DNA of 64,000 bases, taken from positions 1,240,001-1,304,000 of the forward strand of contig OY751487.1 in the NCBI GenBank assembly GCA_963565915.1, written 5' to 3'. Both the position numbers and the translations under genes were made by a program. The stretch's first letter is position 1; the number at the start of each line of letters is the position of its first letter. The stretch comes from Entoloma clypeatum. Taxonomy: Eukaryota; Basidiomycota; Agaricomycetes; Agaricales; Entolomataceae. The notes beneath the pieces are model-generated. The model was not told where the DNA came from. It ran no database searches and worked only from the letters and a program-made list of their open reading frames with translations. This document shows, piece after piece, positions 11,531-22,279 of the stretch.

Positions 11531-12201
11531 CCCTCTTCCTCTCCGCACGGTGCTCCCATCCTGTTCATTCATAAAAAGGATGGCTCCCTTCATCTTTGCG
11601 TCGATTTCCGTGGTCTTAACAAAATCTCAAAGAAGGACCGATATCCGCTTCCGCTCATATCCAACCTTCTCCAGACTGCTGGAAAAGCCAGTGTTTATAC
11701 AGCTCTCAACCTCCGACACGCCTATCACCTCGTCCGCATAGTGGAAGGAGATGAATGGAAAACCGCCTTCCGCATGCGCTATGGGTCTTTTGAATGGCTT
11801 GTCATGCCATTTGGACTCACCAACTCCCCAGCCGTTTTTCAATGCTTCATGAACAACATCTTCCATGACCTGCTTGATAAGTATGTTACCATATATCTCG
11901 ATGACATCCTCATCTACTCCGACTCTCCCTCTGAGCATCAGAAGCATGTCTGCAAAGTCCTCCAACGTCTCCAACAACATGGCTTATATGTGCGCGCAGA
12001 CAAATGCGAGTTTTCTACAGATACTGTTGAATACCTTGGCTTTATCCTCTCTCCGACAGGCCTCTGCATGTTGGATAAGAAAGTCAAAATTATTCAAGAT
12101 TGGCCTGAACCAAGGAAGGTCAAAGATATTCAATCTTTCCTAGGTTTTGCCAATTTTTATCATCGATTCATTCCTTACTACTCCAAAATCACTGTTCCGC
12201 T
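11531..12201 (+). pseudogene. Gypsy A pol, reverse transcriptase piece
   Basis: It continues A after the E insertion: [64 protein letters not shown] and the catalytic [10 protein letters not shown] (about 11893-11922), then EYLGFILS and [21 protein letters not shown] catalytic Asp residues are kept here, unlike copy B (YLNDILIY). The piece ends at GTTCCGCT (12194-12201), the 8-bp target duplication of the hAT-like insertion. It differs from B at roughly 18 of 222 residues, far more than the downstream RNase H-integrase piece. Confidence 0.88.
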
Positions 12202-12394
12202 TAGTGTTTCAAGGTTCAGTCCAATAGGACTGGAACCGGACCAGACTGAACCAAAAAATGAACCGAAATAGACTGAGACCGCAGTCTCGGTCTTGCTAAA
12301 TTGGAATGGCCCCGGTCTTCGGTCTCGACAAAAATTCTTTTTTTTTGAAGACCGGTAAAAGACCGGTCTTTTGGGTGCTAATACAGGGTCTACA

Positions 12395-12837
12395 TGTTGA
12401 GAATACATTCTAGACGGATGTCTCGACAGTCAATCACATGTCTATAAACATGTGTATTCCCATATGGAGTTACATATGGAAGTGTTCTAGACTTAGAACA
12501 ATCTAGACTCGCTCTAGATCCCTGACTCATTAGATATGTGTCAGACGTACATAACATATGTCATGTTATGTCACATCATGTGCTTGTCACACTATATGAC
12601 TATAAGTCACATATTACCATATATGTGAGTTTATGGTTCTGCGACAGAACTCAGTTTGTACTTGTTTGTACATGGTCTGTGCGCATCCTTGTAGGTATAA
12701 ATACTCAATGTATCTGTATCTGCAAATATAGGACTTTTACCAAGTACCTTCATCACTCAAGCTCTTCTCGCTCTTCTTGCCTCCAATGTGAGTATCTTAC
12801 CCAGGCTTCCCTGCGTATGTAGGCGTGCTGTTCAATA
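12395..12837 (+). repeat. 5' LTR of Copia F
   Basis: 443 bp, TGTTGAGAAT ... GTTCAATA. It contains TATAAATA at about 12698 and a donor-like GTGAGT at 12788. The 3' edge is fixed by the target duplication after the other LTR, so it ends in TA rather than CA. Confidence 0.9.
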
Positions 12838-14102
12838 GGTTATGGGCCCCGGTTTGCCCGGTACAGTCTGCGCACTCTGACGGAGTTGCTGCGACTGTCT
12901 AGCCTGTTAGATACTAACCTGGCCTAGCCAGTGAGCGCGAGTCTTAAAAGCGCCCTTTGGGCTGCTACCGCCTCTTTAGCTAGTAGCATAGACTAGTCTA
13001 AGTTAGTTATCTGGTTTGATACTCGGAGGTTCCAGACTAGTGAGCGCCCTTTGGGCTGCACCTAGTTCTGATGTCCAAGACTAGCAAAGCACCCCTAGGG
13101 CTGCATCTAGTTCTTGATCTAGACTAGGGCCTTTTATGGCCTATGTCTATATTTGGACATTTTGTATAAAGCCTGTGGCTTGAGCGCCTTGATAGGCGGC
13201 CGCCACACCCTTGTGAAAAACCCTCTCTTGTATCTGCGCCTTCTTTTGGCTGCGATCTAGATTTGGGGTTTTCTCACACTGTGTCATGTCCTGTCTGGCA
13301 TTTGGTTTTAACCAAATTGAGTATATCTCGATGTGCTGACATTCGGACATTACGATTCTCAGGAACTTTCTGTTCCTTGAACCTTTTTTGTCGATCAATC
13401 TTGATCTATTGCACCCTGTACCTGATGGAAGCGCCCTTTTTGGGTTGCTTCAGGGACTTCCCTTTTTTATGGTTGCATGATCTCAGATTTGATGCTGACT
13501 TAAGAGATGTTCCTAGATGAAAGGATCTTGCATCTGCTTCCATTATGGTTTCATTCAAGCAAACCATTGGTCACACCGTGACATCCGCGTCATTCAGCGA
13601 GATGACGGTTTCCACAGACGACACCTCTGTACTCTGAATTGCATGGTCACACCACGCATTCGGAAGGTGAAAGTCACGCAATTGCGATACGGACGGCATG
13701 CACGCCATGTCTGTACTCGCAAATGTGGAAAGAAAAAAGCAGTATGCATCCTCATCTACATTCTCTTCACTCGTTGAACTATGACTCTAGGATCCCTGGG
13801 CGCCACGCCCAAGTAACATCCGGAGAGCTCGAACAAGGGACTTACCGTCCCCCTTCAATCATAGTGACGAAGAAGAAAGGAGAATCACACCCGAGGTTAC
13901 ACCTGGGGTAATAAAGATGGAGCAATCGCCTGATCTATAGGCGACCGTCTTTATGTAAATACCACAGCATTGTGACCCCTAGTCACATAAATAAAGGCTA
14001 TTACATAAACTCTCTCTGACATGTGTCACAAAACAATTCAGACAATACCTCTTATCGGTTCAAATTGGTCTTGAATATTTGCTGACCACTGTTTCTTTTT
14101 AG
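12788..14102 (+). other. Predicted leader intron of Copia F
   Basis: Donor GTGAGT is in the LTR (12788). The acceptor is CTGACCACTGTTTCTTTTTAG, ending at 14102, 8 nt before the gag ATG. Splicing would remove the PBS and six hairpin repeats, separating gag mRNA from genomic RNA. Predicted from consensus only. Confidence 0.5.
12838..12852 (+). other. Primer-binding site of Copia F (initiator tRNA-Met anticodon arm)
   Basis: GGTTATGGGCCCCGG immediately after the LTR is complementary to a CCGGGGCCCATAACC anticodon arm carrying the CAU anticodon. This indicates internal, half-tRNA priming as known for copia and Ty5. Copia C has the identical 15 bases. Confidence 0.7.
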
Positions 14103-14110
14103 AAACAAAC
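12853..14110 (+). other. Copia F leader, non-coding, with six bulged hairpins
   Basis: No supported coding sequence. Hairpins of form GCGCC-loop-GGCTGC lie at 12950-12965, 13044-13059, 13089-13104, 13184-13200, 13236-13253 and 13431-13448. Confidence 0.65.
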
Positions 14111-14974
14111 ATGTCTTCAATCACTTCTTTGATTGCTGTTCCCGTTCTTGACGGCACAAACTACCCTGAGTGGGCGAACACCATGTGTTCGTTCCTTAGA
14201 TCTCAGGGTTTGTGGCAAATTGTTGATGGTGCTGAGAAGCGACCCTTGATGTCTGCTAACCTTACGAGGAAAGCCCATACAACTAAAGTCAAGGCATGGA
14301 ACATTAGGGATCAAATGGCTTTAGCCAATATTCGACTTCGTGTCGACCCGTCGATCAAACTCACCAAAAATATGTCTTCTGAGACTTGGTTTGAGTTGAA
14401 GAATAGGTTCGGACGAGCTGTTTATGAAACAGTTCTGTCTGACATTCGTGCTGCATTATCCTTCAAACTTTCTATGAAGCGACAACCTGCAACCGAGATT
14501 GATTATCTTGATAAAATCTTTGATCATCTCGGCGCACATCATTCTATTTCTTCATCGACTCGGACCCTAATGCTTCTATCTGCCCTCCCGTCTCCTGATT
14601 GGGATGACTTTGCCATAGAAACCCTTCTTTACAATGATGATCTCACCTATGATAAGGTTCGAGAATTAATTGTTGAAACATACAATCATCATCATGTTGA
14701 TCCTGTTCCCGATTTGTCACTTGAGGATTACCTTTATGGCATAGGTATCTCCTATGATCCTCAACCGACATCGTGCGATGTTTTTCATCAGCCGTTTCAG
14801 AACTTATGGAAAAAGAAGTCTTTCTTATCTGCACCGACAGACCCTGGTGCTCTGCGCTACTCTAGCTGCGTCGCCGGTCTGGTGCATGATGCCGTCATAA
14901 CAGAACAATGCAAGGGTCCACCCGTCGACAATTATGACGTAGCGTTTCCACGCCTGGACCTTATAACAGCATAA
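14111..14974 (+). CDS. Copia F gag (287 aa)
   Basis: The start MSSITSLIAVPVLDG lies just after the leader acceptor. The N-terminal half matches Copia gag: LDGTNYPEWANTMCSFLRSQ, then WNIRDQMALANIRLRVDPS, ETWFELKNRFG and LMLLSALPSPDWDDFAIETL. A normal gag would continue to a CCHC knuckle and protease; here it ends after about 287 residues with no knuckle. Its function would be to form the capsid-like particle. The frame is uninterrupted and the element is young (two LTR differences), so the protein may be made. Confidence 0.8.
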   Translation: MSSITSLIAVPVLDGTNYPEWANTMCSFLRSQGLWQIVDGAEKRPLMSANLTRKAHTTKVKAWNIRDQMALANIRLRVDPSIKLTKNMSSETWFELKNRFGRAVYETVLSDIRAALSFKLSMKRQPATEIDYLDKIFDHLGAHHSISSSTRTLMLLSALPSPDWDDFAIETLLYNDDLTYDKVRELIVETYNHHHVDPVPDLSLEDYLYGIGISYDPQPTSCDVFHQPFQNLWKKKSFLSAPTDPGALRYSSCVAGLVHDAVITEQCKGPPVDNYDVAFPRLDLITA

Positions 14975-17900
14975 TCATTGTGTAGAACGATTGTATTTTC
15001 TTTCTTTGCAATCAATACATTGATTTGCAATGTGTTCATATTTTGAATGAAAGAAAGAGAGATTTAAAAAATGCAAATGCATTTTATGTTCAAATAACTT
15101 ATATCCAATCTGGAATAATTCCAATAAGTTGGATGTGCCGTTGAGCCACCTACTATAAAGGAAACAGCTTAATAAGCTTGTCAAGAAGACTGCGCGAGTC
15201 ATTAATTTGTCTTTCTGCTGCGTCTGTCTTTCCTTTTCAGGAATTTATATTCCACCTTATATTGGATAAGACAAAAAATGATTTCAAAGCATTTAAAAAG
15301 TAATATTGTATTCGTGCGTTATGGCATTTGCATAACACTTATTCTGCGCCTTGACAGGCTGCGATAGTGTTCAGAAATTGTCATTCTGGCTGCCAATATA
15401 TAATACTTTATTATGCGAAGAAGAGTTTTTCAACCCTTCAACCTAAATCGATTCAAATTGGTCTAGCCAACCAATCTTGTTCCTCCACTCTTTCACCAAA
15501 AAGTAGTGATGATTTGGGGCAATGCAAAGCTTCTTATCTGAACTCTCCATTTCTTGCATGGGAATGATCTCTGATGCACCTTGCGCCTTTTAGGCTGGCA
15601 TTGCATTTTGACTTATAAAGCATCTGCGCTTTAATCAAGCAGCGATGACCTTGTCACAGAATCATATAGGGATGACCGTGATGGTACACACCCTATGGCA
15701 AAAATGGATATAGTCAAAAAATCAGATTGTATCACAGCTTACAAATATTGCTGGAATAAATCGCCTGAGAGTAATTACCTCAGCATAACTTGGAGAGTAA
15801 TTCCTCCGCAGTTTGCGATTAATTTTTCTGCATGAATTTCTGGTTTCCCAACCAAGTTCTGCATCTATTTCAGTATATGCTCTTTGAAAGCCAAAGATAC
15901 ATGGGAAATGATTGCCATACTTGACTGTGAAAAGGGGGAGAATATAGAGAAGCATTTTAATGGCAGCATTCTGCGCTATTTGCTTTGCGATACCATTGCT
16001 AGAAGACTGATCTTTGATCTTTTGATCTCACCATCAGATGCATTGCTTCGTATACAACACTCTATAGGTTGTACCATTAAAGGAGCGCCGTGACCGCTGC
16101 ATACTTATCAAATGGTCAACTTGAACAAAAGAAAAAAGCTTATCCCAGCTTATACCCCTATGATTTCTCACCTAGAAACGATGAATTCTGGATAAAAGAG
16201 AATATTATATGAATCGATCCGTTAGTCTTATTAGACTATTGTTTGGGTTCTATTCCCAAGTATATCTTCCATGATTACTTGATGAAGCATCTTAATTGAT
16301 GGCTTACTAATAATGCATTAATTTGCATTATATGGTTCTTGGAATACCAAGATTACTATTGTTTGCATGAAACGCATCAGAGTGCTTGTTACACTCTTAA
16401 GATTTGGATCAACCCATCATCTGATCTGTGCCTTGTTTTGGCTGCGACAATGATCCGGTTCTTGCATTGAGTAGAGCGCCTGTGTTGGCTGCCTCCTTTG
16501 ACAAACAAGACCAAATAACACCCTCACGCGTTATTGTTGTATCATGCAACAAACATAGTAAATCTGTGTTGATGCCTTAGAGTGGATTCTCTATTGACCT
16601 CTGAACATAAATCGGTTGTTCACCAACATAAAGTATTACCAACCACAAAGAACTAAATTGCAAAGTCATTTATTTGACTATAATCTGCAATATTGCTTGC
16701 ACATCATCACATATAACAGTTGGCTTGATTGCCTATAAAATCTGTAAAATGTACTCCATGGAATTGGTTTTCAGGGGGAGATAATTCATTCTCTATTAAT
16801 CCTAAAAACAATCCACATGATGTTTGCTTGTCTAGCCTTTGCATAACAATGTGCGCCCCTTTGGGCTTGCCACAGTTACTAGGCTTGATTATATCTGCAC
16901 TCAAATAATGGCTGCAATATTTAATCATTGCGATTATATTTTGCAAATAGCTTGGATAGTACGTCAGACGATATGGGAAACGATGACGGAACCACCAGCT
17001 GTCTCAGATATTATATTCTGAAGACTCAACGTCCACTATGACGATAAACTAGACCCTACTCCGGAACAGAGCATAAACTATCACAGTGGACTCTGAACCT
17101 AACTAGTTCATCCACATCCCTGAAGTCTGGAGTATTACACTCGACTCAGATGACATTATCTATGAGCACACCTTAAAGTGTTGCCATGATAATATTACAT
17201 ACTCAGGATAAAGGCACCCTTGTCTAAAAATCCATGGTTGTTAGCGCCTTATTTGGCAGCTTCCCAGAGTATAAATAAGCTATTTATAGCTTACATCATG
17301 CCAAGCATGATATCATCAGTTGGTTAAATGACCCTTTGAGCCAGATCAAGTCTAACGAGCTCTTAATTGAGTTATGCCTTCTGACTTATCCCCGGCCTTA
17401 GTGCCACATGCTCTTTCCATACTAGTTCTTGCGCTACTACTGGCTGCAACTACTATGTGATCCATAAAAAACTGAGTACCACTACGTCTTGAGCGCCTTC
17501 TTGGGCCGCCTGCATTGGTAGTCTCATTTTTGTGTGAATCATGGTCAAAACCATTGATACTTGTCTGGAATGACAATAAACTATCACACGTGGTTTGCTG
17601 ATGCAATCAGGCCAAACACCTGACTCAGCATGGTCCGTGCGAGATAGGCAAAGCCTTAAATACGCTCCTCAAAGTCGAGTTTTAGAGCAGGCTTCCAATG
17701 GCATTCTTCGCCTACTTCTCCACCGCCTTTTACATTCGCTTCGCACATGCCGACCATCTGGCGCATGTTGCCTCGACCACCAACACCACCACCACCACTA
17801 CTGCAGCTGGCGATGCCGCTGCTTCTTCATCGCCCTCTGGCAATAACACTGCCATGACCACCGACGATAAGACGTCAGAAAAGAAGTAAAAAGTAGTTAG

Positions 17901-18262
17901 TGGTACAAAGTAATTAAATAATCAATTACTTCAGTGGCTGCTCTAAGCGCTACACTGGCTGCTTCAAGCGCCATTATGGCTGCATGTTTATTGCGCTATT
18001 TCATGTCTCTCAAAGGTATTTTTATCCTTTGATGATCTATTGATCTCAGATTGACTTCTGATGAGACCTGTCTATTCTTGTTTTGGAATTAGACTTATGG
18101 GTCTCTGATAAGACCTTAAATGACAGCGTATGCTAAAACGACACAGCAGATCCCCTTTAGCGCCCTTGCGGCTGCTGCCATTTAATTTGGCTCTTCACTA
18201 GGACTTGAATGTCTTCTTGTGAACAAGTATTGAAACCTGACGGAATCACACTTGAGGGGGAG
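14975..18262 (+). other. Copia F 3' interior, 3.3 kb non-coding with 13 bulged hairpins
   Basis: No pol is recognisable. Hairpin motifs start at 15346, 15583, 15626, 16085, 16428, 16476, 16853, 17244, 17431, 17493, 17947, 17968 and 18160. The rest is AT-rich with short imperfect repeats. Replacement or decay of pol sequence is the simplest reading, but no pol remnant could be identified. Confidence 0.6.
17698..17889 (+). CDS. Copia F small ORF, 63 aa, uncertain
   Basis: An ATG-started frame, MAFFAYFSTAFYIRF, with a hydrophobic N-terminus followed by a Thr/Ala/Ser-rich and charged tail ending TTDDKTSEKK. No homology is recognised. It sits in the otherwise non-coding 3' interior, between hairpins. 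Its length is within chance expectation, so it is listed only as a possibility. Confidence 0.2.
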   Translation: MAFFAYFSTAFYIRFAHADHLAHVASTTNTTTTTTAAGDAAASSSPSGNNTAMTTDDKTSEKK

Positions 18263-18705
18263 TGTTGAGAATACATTCTAGATGGATGTCTCGACAGTCA
18301 ATCACATGTCTATAAACATGTGTATTCCCATATGGAGTTACATATGGAAGTGTTCTAGACTTAGAACAATCTAGACTCGCTCTAGATCCCTGACTCATTA
18401 GATATGTGTCAGACGTACATAACATATGTCATGTTATGTCACATCATGTGCTTGTCACACTATATGACTATAAGTCACATATTACCATATATGTGAGTTT
18501 ATGGTTCTGCGACAGAACTCAGTTTGTACTTGTTTGTACATGGTCTGTGCGCATCCTTGTAGGTATAAATACTCAATGTATCTGTATCTGCAAATATAGG
18601 ACTTTTACCAAGTACCTTCATCACTCAAGCTCTTCTCGCTCTTCTTGCCTCCAATGTGAGTATCTTACCCAGGCTTCCCTGCGTATGTAGGCATGCTGTT
18701 CAATA
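18263..18705 (+). repeat. 3' LTR of Copia F
   Basis: 443 bp, same length as the 5' LTR, with two CpG-type differences (CGG/TGG near the start, GCG/GCA near the end), followed by TSD CTACA at 18706-18710. Confidence 0.92.
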
Positions 18706-18724
18706 CTACATATGTATTTACAGG

Positions 18725-19068
18725 ACGTGAGGATGGGTCGTTGCGTGCAAGTGGGGGCCGTTGGGCTCGAGTGGTGGCCGTTAGGCGCGAGTCGAGGCCG
18801 TTGGGCATGAAGGGAGGGCGTTAGGCGTGAGTTGAAGCCGTTGGGCACCAGTGGGGGCCGTTGGGGCACGATAGGGGGCCGTTGGGTGCAAGTGGAGGCC
18901 GTTGGGCGTGGGTGGAGGCCATTGGGGGCAAAGGGAGGCCATTGAGCATGAAGGGAGGCCGTTGGGCATGAAAGGATGCCGTTGGGTGCTAGAGGGGGGC
19001 GTTGGGCACGAGTCGAGGCTGTTGGGCGCCAGAAAGGGCCGTTGGGCAAGAGTGGGCATGAAAGTCAG
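18725..19068 (+). repeat. Minisatellite arm 1, 20-bp unit
   Basis: About 17 degenerate tandem copies of a 20-bp unit of type CCGTTGGGCGTGAGTGGAGG. The unit is not a multiple of three, so the Pro-rich open frames across it are by-products. The reverse-complement unit forms arm 2 about 1 kb downstream. Confidence 0.85.
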
Positions 19069-20105
19069 ATGGCAAACTGGGCAAAGAGTTTGTTTGGCCC
19101 AGGAAGCAGCCAAAGCAAATAAGGGCAAATAGCCTGCCCTCGTTTGGACGCGCATCAGGCGCGCATCAAATGTGTCAACTAAATATAAACACACTTAAAA
19201 AAACATCGCACATCTGCCTACATGTCTTACACAGGGGCAGCAAAAGCTTATGCACTATATCAATTGAGTATTAGAGCATTTTGTGTCACTGACTATATAT
19301 CTATTTTGTGAAATTTCGCCACGGATCTTATGATATAGCGATGCAGAGCTCTGCACCAAATAATAGTAAACAATGCGCAGAATGCATCGCGTGGGTGCGC
19401 GTGGCACCTTCCTCATGGTCTAATAAGGGTTTTAAGTCATAGAACTCATAAATACATATATATTGACCTTCTGAAACACCTTGAATAATTTTAAGATGTC
19501 TAGATAAGATAGAAATAATCAAATGTGCATATTTCAGTAAAAGTGTTATATCTCCATGATTGATCCACCAAATTTGAAAAACAAATGTGCTGTGAGATCC
19601 CCTGAATGGGGAGAATCCAAAGCTGAAGTAAAATTTTCTGGTCAAATTTTCGACCTATTTTGCTTATATTCACCTTATTAAGTCCTTGAATTTGATTTGC
19701 ATGGTCTGAATAGATTTACATACAATGTTGCAATAGTATATATTTACTACATGTAGTTTAAAGGGGTTGTGGAAAGGAGAAAGTGAGGAAATGATGTTTT
19801 TTGTGTTTGAGATAACTCATAATGCACCGTTTATCACAATTTACAATGTGATTTGATACATCAATTTGCTGCCCAGACTCAGGCTCATGTATCTAACTGT
19901 ATATATACTTCTTATAGGTTTATAAACATCCCTAAATCAATTAATAAGTATATTTGAGGCCTGTGATGCCATGGTTTGGGCATTGAGGCCGCGAGTTTCA
20001 ACGACACACTCGCTCGGCATTGACTGCTGAGCACCTTGGCAATCGCCGAAAGTTGAACCATAAGTCGACGGCCAGTGAAACGTTCCCACAGTTCTTTTTA
20101 TCCCC
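19069..20105. other. AT-rich spacer between minisatellite arms
   Basis: About 1.04 kb with no supported gene, RNA or repeat. It forms the loop between the opposed minisatellite arms of the hAT-like element. Confidence 0.5.
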
Positions 20106-20345
20106 CACCTCCACTCCATATGGCCACCACCTCCGCCCAATGCCCACCACTCATGGCTAACGACCACCACTTGTGGCCAACAGTCCGCTATTGCCCCCTC
20201 TAGTGCCCAACGGCCTACTTTTGCGGACAACGGCCTACTTTTGCAGACAATGGCCTCCGTTCATGCCCAACGCCTCCACCCACGCCCAACGGCGTCAACT
20301 CACGCCCAATGGCCCCTATCATGCCCAACAGCCTCCACTCACGCC
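20106..20345 (-). repeat. Minisatellite arm 2, first part, inverted relative to arm 1
   Basis: Degenerate copies of the reverse-complement 20-bp unit (CCTCCACTCACGCCCAACGG type). Gypsy D inserted within this arm at ACGCC, and the arm resumes at 26501. Confidence 0.8.
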
Positions 20346-20633
20346 TGTTATGATCGTATTTTCACTTTTCACTTTATCTTATCTTATCTCGATCTTATCT
20401 TATCTACATCATATCGCACATGAGGACATCTCATTATTATCACGCAGCATGACGCTGCCACAACGCAGCCTCATGGAATTTACATATATAAGTAGAGTAC
20501 TTTCACTTGTATTCGATAGCTTGTTCTCTTGAGATTCCCGCTGGGTCTCTGGGCAATTCAGTTCACTTCACATTTCCCACTTCGTTCTTAAGTTTGGGCT
20601 CGCGACGTCGTTTGACTTAGCGTCGCCTCAACA
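20346..20633 (+). repeat. 5' LTR of Gypsy D
   Basis: 288 bp, TGTTATGATC ... GCCTCAACA. TATATAAG at 20485 lies 33 bp before AGCTTGTTCT (20518-20527), the predicted self-primer and transcript start. Confidence 0.95.
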
Positions 20634-20635
20634 GA

Positions 20636-20645
20636 AGAACAAGCT
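20636..20645 (+). other. Self-primer binding site of Gypsy D
   Basis: AGAACAAGCT, 2 nt after the LTR, is a perfect 10-nt complement of AGCTTGTTCT at 20518-20527. It matches the Tf1 design, in which the 5' end of the mRNA folds back to prime reverse transcription. Confidence 0.6.
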
Positions 20646-21190
20646 CTTATCATCATCGCCCGCCCAAACACACACACTTCCCACATCACCATCACTATCC
20701 CCGCCGTTTCGTGCTTTTGCGTTAAAAGTCACACCTCGCCACTACACGCGGACCCTAGCGTTAAGGGGGACCTCCCGGACTTCAGGGATAAGAAGAGAAA
20801 CGCTTGGTGCACCCACTATAACTAGCGTTGCCGTTCGAGACACACAGGGAAACGTTGAGCCCGTCCCGTGTCGAGGTGACCAAAGGCCGACGCAACTGAC
20901 CTTCGGGAAAGCTGCTGGCGCGTGTGGCGACTTGGAAAAGAAGGTCGCGCACGTTTAGTTCTCAAAAGGTGTTCCAACCCCCGATCTTTTCCCGGATTCG
21001 ACAGAACCAGCGCGCGTAGGGGTGTTGACCGCGTGGTTTTCATTTTTCCCAGATCTTCCTTCATTCGGGCATTTCGGCTGCCTGGGTAAACAGATCGTTC
21101 TTTGGGTTTTCCTTTTTTTAGGTTTTCTTTTTCGCTTAAGTAGCAGAACAGGGTCGCGCGCCCGCTACAAAGCACTATGGCTCACACAAC
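20646..21190 (+). other. Gypsy D leader
   Basis: About 545 bp between the primer site and gag with no supported coding region. It presumably contains packaging sequence; none is recognisable. Confidence 0.5.
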
Positions 21191-22279
21191 ATGGCCGACA
21201 ACAACGACGACGAGTTCGACAATCCCCTTCCCAATCCCCCTCTCCCTCCTCCCGCTCATAATCCCGCCGCCCCGCGTCCCAATGGAAGACGACTAGAAAT
21301 CGCTGCAGACCCCGGCAGGTACAATGGGGCCAAGGCAACGTTCGGAGTATGGTGGACAAAGATGCTGGCATGGATCAGGGTCAACCGGGACCTGTTCCAA
21401 GGACAGGAAGAAATTTGCATTGCAGTATGGTCTCGCCTGGAAGGCGCTACCGCCGGCACCTATGGGGAAACACGCTTGAGGCAGTGCATGGAATCAGAAC
21501 ATTGGCCCACGTTCCAGCAATTAATGAGAGAGGTGACATCAAGATTCCAATCAGCAACAGAAATAGAATGGGCACGTGCCAAAATCGAAACCTTTAAACA
21601 AGGAAACATGCGGGTGGACGATTTTATTACACAATTTGGAACGTTGGTCATCAAAGGCCAAATTGAGGAAATGCATGGGATATCTCTGCTAGAAAGGAAC
21701 ACCAAGGATTCGATCATACAACAAATGTTCCAGCAGGGAAGACGACAGACCACCGTGCAAGACACGAGTGAGGAAATTTTAGCAATCGGAAGAGCAGAGG
21801 AAACTTACGCAGCAAGACCGGGCATGAGGACCGGCAACAACTTTGGACAGCAGAGAACCGGTTGGGGCAATCGGCCCGCAAACCAGCAGAATCAGCAGCG
21901 ACCATTCGGACAACAACAGTACGGGGGGTACCGAGCCCCGCAGCAAAACGGACAGCAAGGTCAGGGACGCCGAGATCCCAATGCTATGGAGGTCGATAGA
22001 AACCAGCGCCGAGCGCCTGGTAATTGTTACAACTGCGGAGGACAGGGGCATTTCGCCCGGGAATGCAGACGGCCACAACGCAGGGTGCGAGCGGCTGTGA
22101 TTGAACAAATCGACGAACATGAGGAAGAAGAAATCTTACGACAAATCACGGCAAGGCGTCAAGCACGACAAGCCGCAAACGGACCAAGGGGTGTGATTGG
22201 CGCGCCTGCGCCGAATCCCAATGGTCAGAACAATGGACAAGCTGCTGGGCAGCAGGGTTTTGTGAACGTCAACCAGTAA
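21191..22279 (+). CDS. Gypsy D gag (362 aa)
   Basis: The start MADNNDDEFDNPLPN opens an acidic/Pro-rich N-terminus. The retrotransposon Gag domain is at about 60-200 (WWTKMLAWIRVNRDLF, WPTFQQLMREVTSRFQ, RVDDFITQFGTLV), followed by a Gln/Asn/Gly-rich linker. One CCHC knuckle CYNCGGQGHFAREC lies near residues 279-292. It forms the particle and binds the RNA. Five codons before the stop lies GGGTTTT (22255-22261), in phase as a -1 slippery heptamer, and the -1 frame is open from there into pol. Confidence 0.93.
   Translation: MADNNDDEFDNPLPNPPLPPPAHNPAAPRPNGRRLEIAADPGRYNGAKATFGVWWTKMLAWIRVNRDLFQGQEEICIAVWSRLEGATAGTYGETRLRQCMESEHWPTFQQLMREVTSRFQSATEIEWARAKIETFKQGNMRVDDFITQFGTLVIKGQIEEMHGISLLERNTKDSIIQQMFQQGRRQTTVQDTSEEILAIGRAEETYAARPGMRTGNNFGQQRTGWGNRPANQQNQQRPFGQQQYGGYRAPQQNGQQGQGRRDPNAMEVDRNQRRAPGNCYNCGGQGHFARECRRPQRRVRAAVIEQIDEHEEEEILRQITARRQARQAANGPRGVIGAPAPNPNGQNNGQAAGQQGFVNVNQ
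22255..22261 (+). promoter_or_regulatory. Candidate -1 ribosomal frameshift site in Gypsy D
   Basis: GGGTTTT reads G GGT TTT in the gag frame, fitting the X XXY YYZ rule. The gag stop follows at 22277-22279. The -1 frame has no stop from the heptamer through the pol frame, and pol has no ATG near its start, so Gag-Pol production by frameshift is the natural model. Confidence 0.45.

Larger units (their letters stand above)
12395..18705 (+). mobile_element. Copia F, gag-only non-autonomous Ty1/Copia element
   Basis: Two 443-bp LTRs (12395-12837, 18263-18705) differ at two CpG positions. TSD CTACA is at 12390-12394 and 18706-18710. PBS GGTTATGGGCCCCGG follows the 5' LTR and the PPT-like TTGAGGGGGAG precedes the 3' LTR. 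The 5.4-kb interior encodes only a gag; no protease, integrase, RT or RNase H is recognisable. LTR and PBS resemble those of Copia C, so a C-like relative may mobilise it. Nineteen bulged-hairpin repeats lie in its non-coding parts. Confidence 0.88.

Noticed and set aside
12838..12852. tRNA-Met-like sequence considered as a tRNA gene
   Set aside because: Only the anticodon arm is matched, in complement, next to an LTR; it is a primer-binding site.
12950..18175. Hairpin repeats considered as a CRISPR array
   Set aside because: Irregular spacing, no constant repeat length, and located in a eukaryotic LTR element.
18621..19194. Two overlapping Pro/Arg-rich minus-strand open frames
   Set aside because: They are translations of a 20-bp tandem repeat, which shifts frame every unit; not a conserved protein.
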